From Neobacillus sp. PS3-34 (GTDB lineage: Bacteria; Bacillota; Bacilli; Bacillales; Cytobacillaceae): DNA of 64,000 nucleotides. The position numbers were made by a program, and so were the translations under genes. The notes beneath the pieces were generated by a model. The model was not told the origin of the DNA. It saw only the letters and a program-made list of their open reading frames with translations, and did no database searches. The stretch spans positions 930,001 through 994,000 of the forward strand of contig NZ_CP133267.1 in NCBI RefSeq assembly GCF_030915465.1. The letters are read 5' to 3'. This document shows, piece by piece, positions 57,041 through 64,000 of this stretch (positions are counted from its first letter, which is position 1; each line of letters opens with the position of its first letter).

Positions 57041-58098
57041 TTGTTCGGTCTTTTTAATAAAAAAAGTTTAATCTATCTTTTAATTATTACGGCTATTGCT
57101 ATCTTGCTGTATTATATCTTCCCAGTTTCAATACCGCTAATTTTAGCCTTGATTACTGCGATACTTCTGAATCCATTGACCGAAATGTTGGAAATAAAAC
57201 TTAAATTTAAAAGGCGGAATGCTGTTTTGTCAGTTTTTCTTTCTTTTATGCTTTTAATAGGATTATCAGGTTATTTTATTACAACAAAGGTAGTCACTGA
57301 AGCAGTCAAAATTGTCGAAAACGCTCCACAATATATTAATGACCTCAATTCGGCATGGAATAAAGTTCAAAATAGTTATACGCATGCTTCCAGGAACTTG
57401 CCTTCAGAGGTTGTAAATGAAATAAGCAAACAAATTAACAGTTTCTTAAACAAACTGAGAGTTGATTTGCTAGCTTATGTTAATATTAATAACTTGAAAA
57501 TCCTTTTAACGAATATTCCCAGTTACCTTGTTAGCTTCCTTGTTTATCTAATTGCACTATTTTTATTCCTGCTCGATTTGCCAGAGCTTCGAAGGCGGAC
57601 ATATGCCCATCTAACATCAAAGACAGCAGATAAGGTAAATTTTATGACATCCAGGCTGTCCTATGTCGTCTTCGGTTTCTTTAAAGCGCAATTCCTTGTC
57701 AGCTTAATTATTTTCATTGTGTCATTGATTGGATTATTAATAATTTCACCTGACACAGCTATCGTATTGTCATTAATTATCTGGGGGATCGATTTTATAC
57801 CCATTCTCGGCTCAATCATCATTCTTGGTCCATGGTCGCTTTATCTGCTCCTCCTCGGAAATGTTTCGATGGGAACACAGCTGGCCATTTTAGCAGGTAT
57901 CCTATTAATAATCAGAAGAACAGTCGAACCGAAGGTATTGGGAACACATATGGGGCTTTCACCTTTATCAACTCTCATTGCCATGTATCTCGGCATTAAA
58001 CTGTTGGGTCTCCTCGGATTCATTATCGGCCCCTTCTCCTGATTCTCTTTACCTCAGCAAGAGAGGCTGGAATCATTAAGCTGAATTTTAAAATTTAG
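57041..58098 (+). CDS. AI-2E family transporter, YtvI-like sporulation protein (C-terminal frame break)
   Basis: This PerM/AI-2E family membrane protein has about eight helices. Family sequences include ALITAILLNPLTEML (about residues 38-52), LSLIIWGIDFIPILGSIIIL, GPWSLYLLLLGN and VEPKVLGTHMGLSPLSTLI, and it has a long soluble insertion at about 85-160. The frame breaks at ATCGGCCCCTTCTCC (GGCC at 58028-58031). One added base gives GPLLLILFTSAREAGIIKLN and a stop at 58096, for 352 aa. Start is TTG at 57041-57043 after GAGAGGGG. Homologs include the sporulation-specific YtvI; assignment to it is by similarity. Confidence 0.82.
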
Positions 58099-58099
58099 T

Positions 58100-58127
58100 A
58101 AAAGGACCGGGATTAGCCGGTCCTTTT
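58100..58127. terminator. Bidirectional terminator after the YtvI-like gene
   Basis: AAAAGGACCGG and CCGGTCCTTTT form an 11-bp perfect stem with a 6-base loop, between the convergent YtvI-like and GNAT genes. Confidence 0.85.
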
Positions 58128-58139
58128 CTATGAATATTA

Positions 58140-59312
58140 TTAGAAAAAATCGTAGAAAAATGGTTTTACTGGCGAAATCATTTTTTCAAGCACATTTACC
58201 TCTGACTGTGACCCTTGCAGATAACCCATACTGTAAAGATCTGCTGGCCTTTTATAGCCAAAAAGCATGGCGGTTAAGGCATTTATATTCAGTTTAATTC
58301 CTCTTTGCGGCGGTTGTGCGCAAGTACTTCCCGGTTTATTTTTATACACCTTTATTTCCTCATTCCCGATTAAATAGCTGCCATTATTCCAAGGCGCATA
58401 GGAATCATCAATATGTAAAAAAATCTGTTCATCTGTGTGGGAAAAGGAGTATTTTTTTAAACACGCTTCAGCATCTACGATCCTTGCCATGAAATAGGGA
58501 TAAACTTCAGATTTTTGTTTTGGCTGATGTATAAAGTAAGGGAAATGTTCATGGACAGAAACAAGAATGCTTACTTGATCGACCATGGAATCGTGCTGAC
58601 AGATAAAATTCCACAGCCCCTCTCTTGCTTCTTGATTTAGAGCAGTAATTTCCTGAACATCCATTTTTCTATCGCTTACATTAAAAAGGAGATACCCCGT
58701 TGCCTCATGGTTTTCATTATAATAAACTGCCATTTGACTGTCATGATACACTGACAGCTTCCACCATTCCGTTTCTCTGACAAGCATTCCTGAGAATTGT
58801 GAAGCGTATTTATCATAAACTTCTTCTATTTCTTTATGATGAGTTTCCTTATCATAACGCTTAACGTAACCACCTGGGTTCCCATGAAACTGTAAATCCT
58901 TATTCTCGATTGTTATTTTTTTATTATCAGTGAAAATTTCCCACCCGTAATTTCTATAAAAGGAGATATCAAACGGATGAAGCAGAGATACAATTTCGCC
59001 TTCATCTTTCATTTGCTTCAATGCTTCCGTTATTAATGCCTTTACATATCCTTTTCTTCTGTATTCAGGAAAAGTAGCAACACCTGCTATTCCGCCCATT
59101 TTCCATTTTTTAGTTGAGACCATTATTTCCAAAGGAATAATATGCAGCTTAGCTGCTAATTGCTCTTCCTCATAAATACCTAATATACGGTGATATTTTA
59201 ATCTTTCTTTTCTGCCTTCAATATCTTCATCCTTAATCTTATATTGAAAAGCATACATGGATAATTTCATTGAATCGATATATTGTTCCTCAGTTAAATG
59301 CTTAATTTCCAA
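58140..59312 (-). CDS. GNAT family N-acetyltransferase, Eis-like
   Basis: This 390-aa protein has the Eis/YpcK-like two-GNAT-domain layout. The acetyl-CoA binding motif VATFPEYRRKGYVKALITEA lies at about residues 78-97, and LLHPFDISFYRNYGWEI at about 112-128. A C-terminal sterol-carrier-like domain (about 290-390) contains LNINALTAMLFGYKRPADLY, which in Eis-type proteins closes the fold. The substrate is unknown; some relatives acetylate aminoglycosides, so resistance should not be assumed. The frame is intact. Confidence 0.85.
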   Translation of the reverse strand: MEIKHLTEEQYIDSMKLSMYAFQYKIKDEDIEGRKERLKYHRILGIYEEEQLAAKLHIIPLEIMVSTKKWKMGGIAGVATFPEYRRKGYVKALITEALKQMKDEGEIVSLLHPFDISFYRNYGWEIFTDNKKITIENKDLQFHGNPGGYVKRYDKETHHKEIEEVYDKYASQFSGMLVRETEWWKLSVYHDSQMAVYYNENHEATGYLLFNVSDRKMDVQEITALNQEAREGLWNFICQHDSMVDQVSILVSVHEHFPYFIHQPKQKSEVYPYFMARIVDAEACLKKYSFSHTDEQIFLHIDDSYAPWNNGSYLIGNEEIKVYKNKPGSTCAQPPQRGIKLNINALTAMLFGYKRPADLYSMGYLQGSQSEVNVLEKMISPVKPFFYDFF

Positions 59313-59391
59313 GGTCTTTCCCCCTTAACCATAATCTCTATATACCTTCGCCTAAAAATATCAAATTCCTTCTATTCAATTTTTACTAATA

Positions 59392-59420
59392 AAAAAACGC
59401 CCTTCGATCAAGGCGTTTTT
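59392..59420 (-). terminator. Intrinsic terminator after ctaM
   Basis: AAAAACGCC and GGCGTTTTT with TT/AA closing pairs form a stem of about 11 bp with one bulged base, seven bases after the corrected ctaM stop codon. Confidence 0.75.
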
Positions 59421-59426
59421 CATGCT

Positions 59427-59893
59427 TTAAAAACCTAAAATTGCTTTTATTACAGAGGTTGTTTCTCCGCCTCTATAGAAAATATACAGGAGCATGTACA
59501 CTGCTACGCCCGTAATCGCGGTAAAAAACCAGATTATACTTGTAATACGCCAAGCTTACGATGGATAGACAATTTATTTTTAAATCCAGTAAGCAGCGTC
59601 ACTATCCCAAAAATAGCGCCTGTTGTTGCTAAAAAGATATGGAAAACCAGGAACACAGTATAATAAATTTTAATATTTGCTGGTCCTCCAAAGGAAGTAT
59701 TTCCAATAAAAATCGTTCTGCTGGCATAAATCAAAAAGAAAATTAGGGCAAATATTGCAGCAGCAATCATTGTTTTTTTGTGTGCCTGGATGTTTTTCTG
59801 GCGTATTTGCCACCATCCAATCGCAACAGTTAGGGCACTCAAGACAATAAATGATGTGCTGATCGTAGGTAATACTGGCAATGAGTAATTCAT
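59427..59893 (-). CDS. ctaM: DUF420 family heme-copper oxidase assembly protein CtaM (C-terminal frame break)
   Basis: CtaM (DUF420, YozB-like) is a four-helix membrane protein needed for haem A/aa3-type oxidase function in Staphylococcus. It starts MNYSLPVLPTISTSFIVLSA, with IRQKNIQAHKKTMIAAAIFA, YASRTIFIGNTSFGGP and FHIFLATTGAIFGIVTL. The frame breaks at CTTGGCGTATT (59547-59552). CTTGGCCGTATT restores HRKLGRITSIIWFFTAI and a stop at 59427, for 155 aa. It lies next to ctaG and the ctaDEF genes, in line with its role. Confidence 0.85.
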
Positions 59894-59978
59894 TAAAAAA
59901 TTCCTCTCTTTACAGTTATTCAAACATAATTCTAGAATAGTTGGCCTATTTAATCAAATTATTTTCATGAAAAATAAA

Positions 59979-60070
59979 GAAAACTCGCCGATTGGCGAGC
60001 CTTAAGGCGAAGACAGAGGCGAAGTTGCACTTATGCGTTCAGAATTTATTGATATAAATTCTGATTAGCC
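59979..60070 (+). repeat. Dispersed repeat family C, copy C2
   Basis: GAAAACTCGCCGATTGGCGAGCC and the following GGCGAAGACAGAGGCGAAGTTGC align with C1. A second small hairpin, AGAATTTATTGATATAAATTCT, cited by arms AGAATTTAT and ATAAATTCT, is unique to this copy. It fills the gap between the ctaM 5' region and the ctaG 3' end. Confidence 0.65.
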
Positions 60071-60106
60071 AAAAAAATCCCCCGGACGAGAGATTTTTGA
60101 TAAAAA

Positions 60107-61009
60107 TTATTCTACTGCTGAAGGGCTAATATCTTGTGATAGTTCTTGTTCAGACTCTGCCTGGTCCTTTCGGTACCATTCAAAAAATACCTGGCCCAGA
60201 ATGGTTCCATATACAACTTCCTGTATAACCTTCATTAGGACACCGCCTAATTGCTGATCATGAATTAACGACATCGAATTAAACAGTTCAGGTCCGCTTA
60301 AATTAAGGCTTGCCAGTGTTGATGGGGGAACGCATAGCTTCATTGCTTCTCCCCATGCATGAGGGTCTGAAAAGGTTGCATACATAGGTGTATCAGCAAA
60401 AATAATCAGCGCACAAGCAGGAGTCAGCAAAATACCATCGGCAAAAATATATCCGACCTTCTTTAAACCATTTAATGTCTGATAATCCGATAATTTATTA
60501 ACTAAAGGCCACCACATAAAAATGGCAGTTACAAATAACAAGGATGTATAAAAGCCATGAAGCCACATATTCTGCTTTATCGTATCAAAAATCAATGGTA
60601 TATGGTAAACAGAGAAAAAACCATTGAAAACAATAAGAGCAATAATCGGTTTCGTCATTATCGGAAATACAGTGCGGATGACAGGGAGTCTTAGAACTCC
60701 TCTCCACACCCACTGTGGTAATCCCAAAATAATAATGGGAGGAATAACCAAACAGAGAACCGCCATTTGAATCATATGTGCGTAAAACATCAAGTGTCCC
60801 ATTAAATCCAGTGGCGAACCCTTAATTGCATATAAAATCACAATCCCAGCAGAAAATAAAATTCCCTGTTCAACTGTCAAAGGCTCGTTGCTTTTAAATC
60901 TTTTTCTATATCTTACTGTTATAAGAAAATAACCGACAAGGATTAGCAGCAGTACTGAAAGAAAATATGGGCTCCAAAGGGCTTGAAAACCAAAAATATC
61001 TAATGTCAT
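60107..61009 (-). CDS. ctaG: Cytochrome c oxidase assembly factor CtaG (caa3-type)
   Basis: CtaG of Bacilli is a seven-helix membrane protein required for caa3 oxidase assembly. The 300-aa product begins MTLDIFGFQALWSPYFL and contains conserved histidines in LMGHLMFYAHMIQMAV (about residues 70-85) and SLIHDQQLGGVLMKV (about 245), possible copper ligands. The C terminus is acidic. It follows ctaF, from which it is separated by a terminator. Confidence 0.94.
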   Translation of the reverse strand: MTLDIFGFQALWSPYFLSVLLLILVGYFLITVRYRKRFKSNEPLTVEQGILFSAGIVILYAIKGSPLDLMGHLMFYAHMIQMAVLCLVIPPIIILGLPQWVWRGVLRLPVIRTVFPIMTKPIIALIVFNGFFSVYHIPLIFDTIKQNMWLHGFYTSLLFVTAIFMWWPLVNKLSDYQTLNGLKKVGYIFADGILLTPACALIIFADTPMYATFSDPHAWGEAMKLCVPPSTLASLNLSGPELFNSMSLIHDQQLGGVLMKVIQEVVYGTILGQVFFEWYRKDQAESEQELSQDISPSAVE

Positions 61010-61130
61010 AACAGGTTATCACCTCGAAAATTCATGTCTTTATTATAACCCTTAATTGTTTAGGCGGCAAAGGTGCGGACATTTCCATTTATCCCAATTT
61101 GTTCCTTGTTTGCGATTTTTTAAACAAAAA

Positions 61131-61155
61131 GAAAATCGGCATTAAGCCGATTTTC
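61131..61155 (-). terminator. Intrinsic terminator after ctaF
   Basis: GAAAATCGGC and GCCGATTTTC form a 10-bp stem with a 5-base loop followed by TTTTTGTTT on the minus strand. Confidence 0.85.
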
Positions 61156-61162
61156 ACATTTC

Positions 61163-61498
61163 TTACCACCAAATAATTGTCGTAAAAGTCAGCACAGTTA
61201 TCAATCCGACAACGAGACCGGAATAAAGGAATAATGCTGGAGCTTCATGACCTTTTTGGTTCATATGCATGAAGTAATATAACTGAAAAATCACCTGCAC
61301 TATAGCTAAAAGGATTATAACTGGAACTGTAAACCATGCAGTGAATCCTTCAATCGCAACCGTTGCGAATGCGATAAGTGTCAGGAATATCATCAAAGCA
61401 AAGGATACAACCTGATAGCGCATTTCTTCAGCACTTTTTTTGCGTCGATATTCAATGTCAACTCTAGGGTTACCTGAATTTAATTGTTGACTAGCCAT
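61163..61498 (-). CDS. ctaF: Cytochrome caa3 oxidase subunit IV CtaF
   Basis: This small subunit is 111 aa with three membrane helices (about residues 28-48, 52-74, 86-108) and a charged N terminus (DIEYRRKKSAEEMRYQ). It starts four bases after ctaE. It stabilizes the oxidase; catalysis is in subunit I. The frame is intact. Confidence 0.95.
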   Translation of the reverse strand: MASQQLNSGNPRVDIEYRRKKSAEEMRYQVVSFALMIFLTLIAFATVAIEGFTAWFTVPVIILLAIVQVIFQLYYFMHMNQKGHEAPALFLYSGLVVGLITVLTFTTIIWW

Positions 61499-61502
61499 CA
61501 GT

Positions 61503-62132
61503 TTATCCCACCATTCCCATTAAATAGACTACTGTAAAGATAAATACCCAAACAACGTCAATAAAGTGCCAGTATAAGCTAAATACATAGAATTTAGGCG
61601 CGTTGTAAAGGTTTAAACCTCGTTTAGAGTTTCTAAACATTAATGTCAGACACCATAATAAACCAAAAGCAACGTGGCCACCATGGAAACCAACCAATGT
61701 GTAGAACGCAGATCCAAATGCGCTGCTTGTAAACGTATGGTGAAAATGATGAACATAATGGTTGAATTCGTAAATCTCCAAGCCAAGGAATCCAGCACCT
61801 AAAAGAACTGTAAGTCCAAGCCATATCATCATTTTCTTAAACGCAAAGTTTTTCATGTGGTACATTGCGTAAACGCTTGTTAATGAGCTAGTCAATAACA
61901 GCATCGTCGCAGCAAATGTAAGCGGCAGTTCAAACAGGTCCTTTGCAAGCGCCTGGTTTGTATTCGGAACCTTATCCTTTAATGCAAGATAGGTTGCAAA
62001 GAGAGAAGCGAATAGAACAGTCTCTCCCCCTAAGAATAACCAAAAACCTAAGAATTTATTTTTTGCTTCAAGGGTAGCCTTTTCAGGCGAAGCAGGCCAT
62101 GTTTCATACGTGAATTTTTCTTCAGCGTGCAT
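61503..62132 (-). CDS. ctaE: Cytochrome caa3 oxidase subunit III CtaE
   Basis: This subunit III is 209 aa with five membrane helices. Conserved sequences are FWLFLGGETVLFASLFATY (about residues 30-48), GFHGGHVAFGLLWCL (about 152) and LYWHFIDVVWVFIFTVVYL near the C terminus. Its ATG overlaps the ctaD stop (TAATG). The frame is intact. Confidence 0.97.
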   Translation of the reverse strand: MHAEEKFTYETWPASPEKATLEAKNKFLGFWLFLGGETVLFASLFATYLALKDKVPNTNQALAKDLFELPLTFAATMLLLTSSLTSVYAMYHMKNFAFKKMMIWLGLTVLLGAGFLGLEIYEFNHYVHHFHHTFTSSAFGSAFYTLVGFHGGHVAFGLLWCLTLMFRNSKRGLNLYNAPKFYVFSLYWHFIDVVWVFIFTVVYLMGMVG

Positions 62133-64000
62133 TATGCCTTTACCCCCTTTTCGTTTTCTTCAAGCAAGTCTTCTTTATGGATATGGAAACCGTGATCATC
62201 TTTAACCGATCTTACAAACATAGATCCAAAAGTTACTGCCAATCCAAAAATCAATACTGGAAGTCCCCATGTATGGTCATGATGATACATTGCGCCAAAT
62301 GCAGCAATGAATAGTCCAAGTGATATCATAAATGGAATGAAAGACGAGTTTGGCATATGGATATCGCCAAGCGGCTCTGCCGGTGTCATTGCTTTCTTGC
62401 CTTCCATTTTTTCAAGCCAGTAAGCATCTAAACCGCGGACAAGCGGAAGCTGCTTGAAATTATAGAATGGAGGCGGAGAAGCAATGGCCCATTCAAGCGT
62501 TCTTCCGTCGCCCCATGGATCGTTTCCAACTCTAACATTTTTAACAGATGTCATGATGATATTGAACAATAGAACAATAACACCAGCAGCCATAAAGAAC
62601 GCTCCAACAGTACTTACCATATTGGCTGTTTCAAAGCCCTGACCTGGTAGGTAAGTAAATACACGACGCGGCATCCCCCATAAACCTAGGAAATGCTGGA
62701 TAAAGAAGGTTAAATGGAAGCCAATAAGGAAAAGCCAGAAGGTAATTTTCCCAAGTGTTTCGTTCAACATTGTTCCAAACATTTTAGGCCAATACAAATG
62801 TGTACCGGCTAGCAATGCCAATACCACACCACCAACGATAACGTAATGGAAGTGGGCAACAACGAAATAGCTGTCATGATACTGGTAATCGGCTGCAGCA
62901 GAAGCAAGCATAACACCAGTTACCCCACCTGCTACGAAAGAAGGAATAAAGGAAACCGCATAAAGCATAGGCGTTGTAAATTTAACGCTTCCTCCCCACA
63001 TCGTAAACAGCCAGTTAAAGATTTTAATACCTGTTGGTACACCAATTGCCATCGTTGCTACCGCAAAAATTGCATTGGCAACAGGTCCTAAACCAGTTGT
63101 AAACATATGGTGAGCCCATACCATGAATCCTAGGAAACCAATCAATACGAGCGCGAAAACCATGGATGAATAACCGAATAAACGCTTACGCGAGAAAATC
63201 GCGAATATTTCAGAAAAAATACCGAATGCAGGAAGTATTAAAATGTAAACTTCAGGGTGTCCGAAGATCCAGAATAAATGCTCCCAGATTACAGTGTTTC
63301 CTCCCATTGTTACTTCGAAGAAATTAGCTCCGAATAAACGGTCAAACGACATAAGCACTAGCCCTACAGTTAATGGAGGGAAAGCGAATAGAATTAGGGC
63401 TGATGTAACAAACGTTGCCCATGTAAACAACGGCATACGCATATAAGTCATGCCCGGAGCACGCATATTAATGATTGTTACTAGGAAATTGATACCCCCG
63501 ATTAATGTACCAAAACCTGAAATTTGCAAACCTAACACGTAAAAATCAATACCATGTCCTTTGGATGCGACTGCCAGTGACGCATAAGAAGTCCAGCCAG
63601 CATCCGGAGCGCCTCCTAAAAACCATGAAAGGTTAAGAAATACTCCTCCAAAGAAAAATAACCAAAACCCTAATGCGTTAACAAATGGGAATGCTACGTC
63701 CCGTGCTCCTATTTGCAATGGCATTACAGCATTCATGAACGCAAAGACAAGCGGCATCGCTGCCAGGAATATCATTGTCGTTCCGTGCATTGTAAGAATT
63801 TCATTATATAACCCGGCACTTACGAAGTCATTGTTTGGTACAGCAAGCTGTATCCGGATAAACATTGCTTCCAATCCGCCAACGACGAAGAAAAATCCGC
63901 CGGCAATAAGATATAGGATGGCGATTTTCTTATGGTCAACAGTTGTTAGAAAGTCCCAGATCGTTGCGCCAAATCCTTGTTTCTTAGCATAGGTACTCAC
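62132..64000 (-). CDS. ctaD: Cytochrome caa3 oxidase subunit I CtaD
   Basis: Subunit I of the heme-copper oxidase reduces O2 and pumps protons. The 622-aa frame is intact. Metal ligands are visible: His72 (MHGTT) and His385 for heme a, His383 for heme a3, and His248, His297 and His298 for CuB. His248 and Tyr252 in GHPEVYILILP form the cross-linked pair. The proposed start is a GTG at the last three bases of the window, (M)STYAKKQGFGATIW; this gives the B. subtilis CtaD length, but the ribosome binding site lies outside. ctaC would lie just beyond. Confidence 0.97.
   Translation of the reverse strand: MSTYAKKQGFGATIWDFLTTVDHKKIAILYLIAGGFFFVVGGLEAMFIRIQLAVPNNDFVSAGLYNEILTMHGTTMIFLAAMPLVFAFMNAVMPLQIGARDVAFPFVNALGFWLFFFGGVFLNLSWFLGGAPDAGWTSYASLAVASKGHGIDFYVLGLQISGFGTLIGGINFLVTIINMRAPGMTYMRMPLFTWATFVTSALILFAFPPLTVGLVLMSFDRLFGANFFEVTMGGNTVIWEHLFWIFGHPEVYILILPAFGIFSEIFAIFSRKRLFGYSSMVFALVLIGFLGFMVWAHHMFTTGLGPVANAIFAVATMAIGVPTGIKIFNWLFTMWGGSVKFTTPMLYAVSFIPSFVAGGVTGVMLASAAADYQYHDSYFVVAHFHYVIVGGVVLALLAGTHLYWPKMFGTMLNETLGKITFWLFLIGFHLTFFIQHFLGLWGMPRRVFTYLPGQGFETANMVSTVGAFFMAAGVIVLLFNIIMTSVKNVRVGNDPWGDGRTLEWAIASPPPFYNFKQLPLVRGLDAYWLEKMEGKKAMTPAEPLGDIHMPNSSFIPFMISLGLFIAAFGAMYHHDHTWGLPVLIFGLAVTFGSMFVRSVKDDHGFHIHKEDLLEENEKGVKA

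Noticed and set aside
58140..59312. Aminoglycoside resistance by the Eis-like GNAT protein
   Set aside because: Eis-like architecture alone does not show drug acetylation; most Bacillus relatives have unknown substrates.

Overview
The window is a chromosomal segment of an endospore-forming member of the Bacillaceae (Bacillus sensu lato). The evidence is a complete sporulation set (spoIIGA-sigE-sigG, spoVD, spoVE, ylbJ), a caa3-type cytochrome oxidase, a bacillithiol gene (bshC), a meso-DAP type MurE, and gene order almost colinear with the B. subtilis stretch cta - ylb - bshC - mraZ/dcw - spoIIG - ylm - divIVA - ileS. Nearly all genes lie on the minus strand, so transcription mostly runs from high to low coordinates. 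The species cannot be named from the sequence alone. No tRNA, rRNA or CRISPR array was seen.

Layout from high to low coordinates: ctaD-ctaE-ctaF, ctaG and ctaM (64.0-59.4 kb, cytochrome oxidase and assembly); a GNAT enzyme and a YtvI-like permease; the ylb block (56.5-35.7 kb: ylbA-G, rsmD, coaD, ylbJKLMN, rpmF, ylbO, ylbP) with lineage-specific insertions (a D-lactate dehydrogenase-like FAD oxidase, a 476-aa unknown exported protein, an enoyl-CoA hydratase, a CBO0543 membrane protein); a biotin-dependent acyl-CoA carboxylase operon (35.4-32.2 kb); ketopantoate reductase, DUF3397 and bshC; the division and cell-wall cluster mraZ-rsmH-ftsL-pbpB-spoVD-murE-(orphan MurF N-domain)-mraY-murD-spoVE-murG-murB-divIB-ylxW-ylxX-sbp-ftsA-ftsZ (28.2-8.9 kb); the sporulation sigma genes spoIIGA-sigE-sigG; ylmC-D-E-sepF-ylmG-ylmH-divIVA; and the 5' part of ileS with its T-box leader.

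The genes work together in growth, division and sporulation. MraY, MurB/D/E/G, PBP2B, FtsL/DivIB, FtsA/FtsZ/SepF and DivIVA build and place the septum. SpoVD and SpoVE make the spore cortex. SpoIIGA activates pro-sigma-E, and sigma-G takes over in the forespore.

The most striking window-wide signal is about 30 single-gene reading-frame breaks in 22 genes, many of them essential. Most fall exactly on, or next to, a GGCC tetranucleotide. I read this as systematic consensus error, probably at a methylated GGCC motif, and not as pseudogenization. Frame-interrupted genes are therefore annotated as single genes with the break described.

Other notable features are leader hairpins that appear able to silence spoVD and sigG on read-through mRNA but not on their own sporulation transcripts; six 52-bp tandem hairpin units with covarying stems; a MITE-like repeat family with TIRs in which one copy has its core inverted relative to its ends; two further dispersed repeat families; an internally deleted IS1182-type transposase; and an unassigned structured-RNA candidate upstream of the FAD oxidase gene.
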